From the NCBI GenBank assembly GCA_036768485.1, contig JAVLUZ010000143.1:1173633-1237632 (forward strand): a DNA stretch of 64,000 bases. The letters run 5' to 3'. This document shows, in pieces, positions 58,533-64,000 of this stretch. Under the pieces are notes generated by a model. It was given only the letters and a program-made list of their open reading frames with translations, did not search any database and was not told the DNA's origin. The DNA is from Mermis nigrescens. Lineage: Eukaryota; Nematoda; Enoplea; Mermithida; Mermithidae. The translations under genes were made by a program, and so were the position numbers. Every line of letters starts with the position of its first letter. Position 1 is the stretch's first letter.

Positions 58533-59319
58533 GTATAGAAAAAAAATTTGACACGAAGTGGAGAATTTTTCGGGGGTACCAACAACACAAATAGCGTCGG
58601 CGATGCTCTACAACTCGGCTCTCTGGCGTTCGCAACGCCTCTACTCTGGCGTCCGCAACGCCTCATCCTGAGCGAACGTGAAAAACGAAAATAAAAAGAA
58701 CGAAAAAATAACAAATATCGATAACCGGTAATGGTCAACGCATGACCTTGTTCGCACTCAGGAAAACTCTCGAGCAACACTCACAATGGCGCTAGGGATA
58801 ACTATATTGTTGCCCGAGTAATGATGAACTCCGGTCTTGGACAACATAGCATAATATTCGATTATGCTGTCCCATTAGCCTCCTTCAGTCCCCGGGTAAT
58901 GAGAAAAATTTTGAATTGAAAAATTTGTAGATTGGGTATAAATTAACCCCTTGTCCGTTAAAGAGTTAAGGTACCATAATAGTAACACCGCTAATTGAGC
59001 ACAAGAAAAATTAAGACACGGAATGATAAGGCAAAATTATGCTGAGCAAAAAATTAAAGTCACTGACGAATTAAAACACGAGGTAAAATGAGAAAAAATG
59101 GCAAATTATGCGAGATAACGGGGAAAAATACGAGCACCGTCAAAGAAAAAATTTACAGCAAGAGAAAAATGACAAGAGAAAAAATACACAAGAAATAAAC
59201 AATACACAAAGTCCTGGAATCCACATCAGGACGAAAAACGAAAAAATGGACAAAAAGCTGCTGGTCGAAGTCGACGCCGTCGCAGAGTTCCAAAAGTTCA
59301 GTACGTCGAACTTTGTAAA
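58533..59319 (-). other. 3' untranslated region of copy B with three hairpins
   Basis: The same three short stems as in copy 1 at 58594-58606 (one G-U pair), 58625-58639 and 58648-58662. The rest is A-rich and aligns with 37288-38069 apart from a short insertion near 58845-58870. Confidence 0.65.
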
Positions 59320-62300
59320 TTAATATTGATCGCGGTAATTGGCCTTCGAGCCATACGATTTTCCGCGACGTCGTTGCCGTTGAAAATATTCCTGATCCGA
59401 TTCCGGTTCGCGACGCGTATTCGAACGCTCACGATACTGATATGGCAATTGCCTACGCCCGTACATATGCTGGCGTAAGCGTCGATGTGGATCGACGGGT
59501 CGATCATCGTCCTCAAAATCGTCGTCGTCCTCGTAGTCGTCCGCGTAACGACGCGGTATAGGTGGCGTCGGAGTAAATAATTGCTCCGGCGTAAAACCGT
59601 AAGTTCGTTGGCGAGAAGGTTTGCGTGGACGCTGTTGTTGTTGAGTAACAGGCCACGGTTTGGGCAAAAGTGGACCCGGTCGAGGTTGTGGCTGATAGCC
59701 CCCGGTGGCTGGTTGACTTTGTTCCAACGGTGAGCGATACGACTGGTCCCATTGTTGACGTTGACGGGATTGTGACCGGCCCCGATGAGTTCCGCGGTTC
59801 GACTGTGGCGGACGGCGATATTCATAAGGCTGCTGCTGTCGCGAGCGCGACAGATGACCAGCATCGGCCTGAGAATACGCCTCGGAACGCTCACGCGATT
59901 CCGTGAATTGCTGCTGTTGCCGCGGTTGGGTCTGCGGTCTTGTGTGTTGCTGTACATGCGGTTTTACTTGTGTCTGTTGCTGTGCTTGTGATTGTGAACG
60001 GTGGTGCGTTTGCGCATAGCGCTGCCGGGATGACTGCGGGTCTTGCCGCCTCGATCCTCTTTGGCCTAAACGCGCTTTTAACTTAGCTGCAACTTCAGCT
60101 TGAACGAGTCTTCTAACTCGTTGTTTTTCCAAATTCTTCAACCGACGCAAAGTGTGCTCGGATTTAGTATCGTAAAAACGATTCAATTTGGCCTTGTGTT
60201 TGTCTTCTGACATGTGACGAACTTCTGAAGACTCAGCAAGAGAACCGGCGGCGCGTAACTTTGTCGCACGCCGTGGCATTTCCGTTGCCAAATTCTCACA
60301 ATCGCGTTGCTCGATCGTCATGCGTGTTCTACGCATTGCAATTTGTGCTTCCAAGGAAAGATCGACTTCGGGCATATCAAGGCTTGCTGCGGATCCGCTC
60401 GGGTCCTGCGAGGATGCCTGTTGCCTTTCTTTACGAATTTTTTCTAATTCGCCTTGTATTCGATGTTTGAGGTAAAATACAGATTTTTGCTGACCTCTGA
60501 AACGATCGAATTGAACAGGAACTTCGAGTGGCGGGTCGGTAGCTAACCGAATTTGCCTAATCATGTTATGTAAAACATGAGGACTTTCAATTCGTGCTGT
60601 TAAGTCCGGGAATTCCGGAAAAGCCTCACGTGGCGATGGCGTGTAAGATTCGCCAAGAAATGCTACGCGCAACATGCGACGCAGCTGTTCCGCCATGCGC
60701 CAACCTATTGCGGCATTGCCGTAGGCGTACGCAAAGAAATGGAATTTCCTATCCAAGAATTCCAAAAGCGCTGTAGCGCGCATGACGTCTATTGAAGAAA
60801 AGATCGTCATGTGTCGATACTCCGACTCGTATAATGACTGAAATTCTCGGAAAGTATCGAAAATATCGACCATTTGACGTGTCGATATTAAAATGGGTGC
60901 GAGGTGATCCGGCGCTGGAGACATTCTGTGCGGATATAGATCCGGACGAATCTGATGTGTAACGCCGTCGATCACCTCGCTTGGTGCGTCAAGGTGTGGG
61001 TGTACGACCAAATACTCGAGCGGAACCTCGTATAACATCATTCCGGTTGTGATAAAAAACCGTATGCGCACGAAGTATTGGTTGGGGTAAAATAATCGGT
61101 TAAACACGCTCATTTTGCTAATAAACCAAGGTGCGGGCTCACGATCGGCTTCAGCCAAGGGCTGTGCGAGTGTAGACCACACTAATGGACGCGAGGGCGA
61201 GTCAGTCAAAGTCGCGTACTGCAAATGAATTGCGTACACTCGATCGAAGTACACTTGAGCAGCTTCGACCAACTGATCGTACAAACGCGATCCTGCGACC
61301 TCACCCAAATAGGAACGTAAATTGTGCAAAACGACTGGCGCAATAATGCACGGTGGTTCGCGCGTCATATTTTCCATCATGGTGAAAAAATGCTGTACGT
61401 AGCGTGAGCGATTTTGTACTCGAGCGTTTTCATTCGCGGACATCTGGTCGCGAATAGCTTGAACGTGCGCAGGTATTGCGACTTCCATATTTGATGATTG
61501 GCTTTGCATAGCCTGTGGTTGCAAATTTGCCACGGTACTAGACACACCCGTCATGGCCATAGGAGCCGTGAAACGAGTATCCGGTGCCGACGTACCTTGT
61601 GGCACGGGCTGAGTCGTGACTTGCGTGTATAATGCTACTTGTGGTACTTCGTGTGCAGCTAGAGTACGTTGTGTTTGCGGCGGAAAACCAATAATCTCGG
61701 TCATGATGACGTCAGGGTCAGTTTGACGCTCTGCCCCAACCGGCTGAGGAGTCGGTAAAGGTCCAAGCGAACTGATACCCAAGGGTGCTTGTTGAGCCGC
61801 CGCAAGCGATTGCGAGACAATCGGTTGCGAAACGGTAACAATCCCTTTTCGAGCCATTGCTCCGCGTGTTACACGCGGTGGCAACACGTTAGCCTGTCTT
61901 TCCGCCTCGGCGTCAGATAACGCCATCACTAAACGTTTGGGAGATAAATCATCGTCTTCAGTGGAGATCGATGGTTCTACACCAACCATAGGCGAATCGT
62001 AGGGAATATCGGTTTGCGAAGAAAACACAGAAGCTGGTGTACTCGAGCTAGTCGGTTTTGACTTAGGTTCCGTGTCAGGCGCATTGACCGGGCCCGAAAC
62101 TGTGTCGGCAACGGTCTGCAAAGCCTGCACTTGTAAGTCAGGATTGTCAAACACGTTAGCGTGAGCCAACGCTTCCGTTACTGAGGCAATGGTGGTGGCT
62201 GCCGCTATAGCTACTGGCGGTTGCGGAGCTGGGCAATAAAAGTCCTCAGCTAGGATTAACTCTTCGCCATTCGAATCAACTTCAGCGTCAGCAGCTGCGC

Positions 62301-63471
62301 TGGTCGACTGTCCTTGTGGTGGCTTACTAGTCGACAATGGTATACGTACTTTGGCTTTCGGGCCGCTAGCCTTAATGTACAACTCATCGCCTACGAAAGA
62401 AACCGACATGGGCTTTCTATCGTCAGTAATGCGATTATCTTGCGAGCACCCTTCTATCAATATAAAAACATCGATAGTTATGAGGGCGTCCATCGCTAGA
62501 TAATGCTGCATGTCCCGAGTTAAGGGTAAGCTCCACGCCTGTCCGAAGTTACCAGGCGCGTTCGGATCAATATACATGTCAAAAAAGAATTCGGCCAAGC
62601 GCTTTAACGAGTGTGACTGCGCTTTAATGCGTAAACAACGAGTAAATGCTCTCGCCAATGGCTGAATGTCAATGAAATTTGCAATAAATGGATCTTTCCA
62701 GTGCAGTTTATTGCGAATTTCTGCATCCGGAATTGCCACAATTTCCTCGAAGGTTGGCCCGTAAACATGGAAATACGCAAGTCGATCTTGCGTCGGGTCA
62801 TAACAAACCATATATACGTTAGGTAAGCGCGTTTCAAGCAACTGGTGAAGCCCGAACGGAGGTTGCGGGAACTTCGCTAGATCCCAACAGAACACATGGC
62901 CGTTCGCGCTCGCAACTTGGACGTAGCGTACGAATGGGCCATGGAGGTCCTGGTAAGTGGGACATAGTTGCTGAAAACGCAAGTCCCAGGTCTTATAATG
63001 CCTGCCTTTTCTGTCATTCACAAATTCAGAGTCGTAGCCTAAAAATAAAGTGCCATTTGTCATATTCGATGGTTGAATTAACGCCAAAATGGCGTCAAAC
63101 GACTTCTGGTCGTTGGAGACTATGACGGTGGGTAGAAGTCTATTCTTTGGTACGCGAGGGGTTACCAAAGGACATCTACCAAGCCGATTCTCCCACCAGA
63201 GTTGTTGGTCGTTTATACGCTTAGTATGATTTTTGACTTTATGTGCTGCTTTATGCTTTATCCATTTTGCGGTAAGTGATTCTAGACCGCCAACACGACT
63301 ATTATCGTTTTGGGGCAGCGGGTCTGGTACGACCAAGCCCCGCTCCAAAGCCATACTGGTCAATGCCGAACGAAACTCATCTAGGGACGCGGGATCACGC
63401 CCCTCGAATTTGCATCGGCGACCAGCTGCTTCCAACAATGCCTCCTTGCTAGGGGTACCTTGTGCAGCCAT
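59320..63471 (-). CDS. Third ORF of family G: DEDDy 3'-5' exonuclease-domain protein (1383 aa)
   Basis: Residues about 120-345 match the RNase D/WRN exonuclease layout: Exo I FLGYDSEFV (D147, E149), Exo II VCYDPTQDRLAYF (D229), FIDIQPLAR, a SLKRLAEFF helix, W-SLPLT, and Exo III HYLAMDALITID (Y324, D328). Such enzymes remove nucleotides from 3' ends using two metal ions. Residues about 360-670 are Pro/Ser/Thr-rich and probably disordered. Residues about 670-1010 look folded and helical but match nothing I know. The end (about 1100-1383) is Gln/Arg-rich with an acidic cluster (about 1310-1323), suggesting RNA binding. No signal peptide or membrane segment is evident, so it is not a typical Env. 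The start is favoured by the splice site four bases upstream; the frame has a stop just before it. The function in the element is unknown. Confidence 0.9.
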   Translation of the reverse strand: MAAQGTPSKEALLEAAGRRCKFEGRDPASLDEFRSALTSMALERGLVVPDPLPQNDNSRVGGLESLTAKWIKHKAAHKVKNHTKRINDQQLWWENRLGRCPLVTPRVPKNRLLPTVIVSNDQKSFDAILALIQPSNMTNGTLFLGYDSEFVNDRKGRHYKTWDLRFQQLCPTYQDLHGPFVRYVQVASANGHVFCWDLAKFPQPPFGLHQLLETRLPNVYMVCYDPTQDRLAYFHVYGPTFEEIVAIPDAEIRNKLHWKDPFIANFIDIQPLARAFTRCLRIKAQSHSLKRLAEFFFDMYIDPNAPGNFGQAWSLPLTRDMQHYLAMDALITIDVFILIEGCSQDNRITDDRKPMSVSFVGDELYIKASGPKAKVRIPLSTSKPPQGQSTSAAADAEVDSNGEELILAEDFYCPAPQPPVAIAAATTIASVTEALAHANVFDNPDLQVQALQTVADTVSGPVNAPDTEPKSKPTSSSTPASVFSSQTDIPYDSPMVGVEPSISTEDDDLSPKRLVMALSDAEAERQANVLPPRVTRGAMARKGIVTVSQPIVSQSLAAAQQAPLGISSLGPLPTPQPVGAERQTDPDVIMTEIIGFPPQTQRTLAAHEVPQVALYTQVTTQPVPQGTSAPDTRFTAPMAMTGVSSTVANLQPQAMQSQSSNMEVAIPAHVQAIRDQMSANENARVQNRSRYVQHFFTMMENMTREPPCIIAPVVLHNLRSYLGEVAGSRLYDQLVEAAQVYFDRVYAIHLQYATLTDSPSRPLVWSTLAQPLAEADREPAPWFISKMSVFNRLFYPNQYFVRIRFFITTGMMLYEVPLEYLVVHPHLDAPSEVIDGVTHQIRPDLYPHRMSPAPDHLAPILISTRQMVDIFDTFREFQSLYESEYRHMTIFSSIDVMRATALLEFLDRKFHFFAYAYGNAAIGWRMAEQLRRMLRVAFLGESYTPSPREAFPEFPDLTARIESPHVLHNMIRQIRLATDPPLEVPVQFDRFRGQQKSVFYLKHRIQGELEKIRKERQQASSQDPSGSAASLDMPEVDLSLEAQIAMRRTRMTIEQRDCENLATEMPRRATKLRAAGSLAESSEVRHMSEDKHKAKLNRFYDTKSEHTLRRLKNLEKQRVRRLVQAEVAAKLKARLGQRGSRRQDPQSSRQRYAQTHHRSQSQAQQQTQVKPHVQQHTRPQTQPRQQQQFTESRERSEAYSQADAGHLSRSRQQQPYEYRRPPQSNRGTHRGRSQSRQRQQWDQSYRSPLEQSQPATGGYQPQPRPGPLLPKPWPVTQQQQRPRKPSRQRTYGFTPEQLFTPTPPIPRRYADDYEDDDDFEDDDRPVDPHRRLRQHMYGRRQLPYQYRERSNTRREPESDQEYFQRQRRRGKSYGSKANYRDQY

Positions 63472-64000
63472 GGGTCTGCAAAAGGAAAAACATTAGATAA
63501 TGGTACGGCATGTGCTGTTTTAGAACCATTTAATAAACGTACAGGCGCGCAGTCCTTAGCTTTTTGTTCCCTGCCCGGTAAATCCTCAAAACTTATGACA
63601 ACTGCCGGGGCAAGAGGGCGATGTGGTAATTTTACCAACACAAAATCGCCAGGGACATACGCGTGTTTTTCCACAATTAAGTCAGAATAAGGTAATTTAG
63701 GTTCAGGCAAAAGTCTATTCCTGTGAACATGATGAATGATGAGAGGGTTATAGACATATGCGATTTTCGCAGTTTCAGGCGTAGGTAAGTCAATAATTCG
63801 GTATGGACCAACACGCTTGGGTGATAGTTTACCGATTTCAGGTTGAATGACTGAGGTATTATTGAGGTAGACTATATCCGAGAGATTAAAATTTGTGTGT
63901 GTTACGGATTTGTCATATTGCGATTTTTGCTGCTTACGCGCTTGAGTTAAATTCTGAGACGCGATTTCATGCAGATCTTGTAAAGTCAGCTTTAAATCAA
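63381..64000 (-). CDS. C-terminal part of pol (integrase tail with GPY/F), copy B, partial
   Basis: Open on the minus strand from the window edge to a stop at 63381. It contains KLSPKRVGPYRIIDLP (about 63820), the GPY/F module, then HVHRNRLLPEPKLPY and a compact tail (YVPGDFVLVKLPH ... ADPWLHKVPL). The last 91 bases overlap the beginning of the third ORF in a different frame. Catalytic integrase residues lie outside the window. No frame break is seen, unlike copy 1. Confidence 0.85.
   Translation of the reverse strand, partial: DLKLTLQDLHEIASQNLTQARKQQKSQYDKSVTHTNFNLSDIVYLNNTSVIQPEIGKLSPKRVGPYRIIDLPTPETAKIAYVYNPLIIHHVHRNRLLPEPKLPYSDLIVEKHAYVPGDFVLVKLPHRPLAPAVVISFEDLPGREQKAKDCAPVRLLNGSKTAHAVPLSNVFPFADPWLHKVPLARRHCWKQLVADANSRGVIPRP
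63472..63490 (-). promoter_or_regulatory. Putative 3' splice site before the third ORF
   Basis: On the minus strand TTTTTCCTTTTGCAG ends at 63476, four bases (ACCC) before the ATG at 63471. A pyrimidine tract followed by CAG is a good acceptor. It is identical in copy 1 (AG at 42231-42230). It lies within the pol frame, so the unspliced RNA would read through it as pol. Confidence 0.6.

Larger units (their letters stand above)
57461..64000 (-). mobile_element. Family G Gypsy element, copy B (3' part)
   Basis: Minus strand: end of pol (64000-63381), intact third ORF (63471-59320), 3' untranslated region (59319-58533), polypurine tract (58532-58524) and 3' LTR (58523-57461). The remaining gag-pol and 5' LTR lie beyond the window. 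Frames are intact throughout, so this is the youngest copy here. Confidence 0.93.

Noticed and set aside
59298..59957. A 219-codon minus-strand frame overlapping the end of the third ORF, present at the same length in copy 1 (38048-38707), suggesting an overprinted gene.
   Set aside because: Counting amino-acid differences between the two copies over the shared bases gives about 11 in this frame and about 6 in the third-ORF frame, so constraint favours the third ORF. The overlap is in a low-complexity Gln/Arg region where alternative frames stay open easily.
59320..63471. Third ORF as an envelope glycoprotein.
   Set aside because: No signal peptide, fusion peptide or C-terminal membrane anchor is evident; the N terminus fits a nuclease and the C terminus is basic and polar.

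Overview
This is a repeat-dominated, AT-rich stretch of a metazoan nuclear genome, most likely an invertebrate. That reading rests on intron-style splice sites and on the mix of mobile elements: Ty3/Gypsy LTR elements, a Penelope-like element, non-LTR LINEs, and DNA transposon derivatives with TTAA, TA-A and 8-bp target duplications. There are no operons, ribosome binding sites or rRNA genes. Nothing identifies the species. Almost every recognisable protein belongs to a retroelement; at most two short host-gene exons can be argued for.

Layout. 254-4450: a decayed plus-strand Ty3/Gypsy element, cut by a 718-base assembly gap (4451-5168). 5169-17510: copy A of a second, minus-strand Gypsy family (called family G here), truncated at the gap. 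A 3.9-kb Helitron-like element (9178-13039) sits in its leader, and a TTAA-type DNA transposon (13240-16554) in its 5' LTR; that transposon holds a solo LTR of family G in opposite orientation. 17511-19659: LTR debris and short foldbacks. 19660-30204: Helitron-like copies B, C and D; copy B splits a candidate host exon. 30205-36222: short nonautonomous elements (TA-A type, hAT-like, foldback), LTR debris, a second candidate exon and a LINE fragment. 36223-53978: family G copy 1, with gag, protease, RT, RNase H, integrase and a large third ORF, and with a 3.3-kb LINE in its leader. 53979-57460: hAT-like MITEs, a minisatellite and a Penelope-like remnant. 57461-64000: family G copy B, the best preserved, with its 5' part outside the window.

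The main discovery candidate is the third ORF of family G (1383 codons, minus strand 63471-59320; also 42225-38070). Its N-terminal part carries the full set of DEDDy 3'-5' exonuclease residues of the RNase D/WRN type. The ORF begins four bases after a strong-looking 3' splice site, overlaps the end of pol, is richer in G+C than pol, and takes the position of env. An LTR retrotransposon with its own RNase D-like nuclease on a putative spliced RNA is not an arrangement I recognise. Three consecutive small hairpins lie between this ORF and the polypurine tract in both copies.

Other points: family G LTRs and their degenerate relatives share an inverted AGGTCA repeat, with one compensated variant; a roughly 430-bp segment of the Helitron-like family is inverted between long inverted repeats in one of three copies; and the two LTRs of copy 1 do not match each other or share a target duplication, so that locus looks chimeric.
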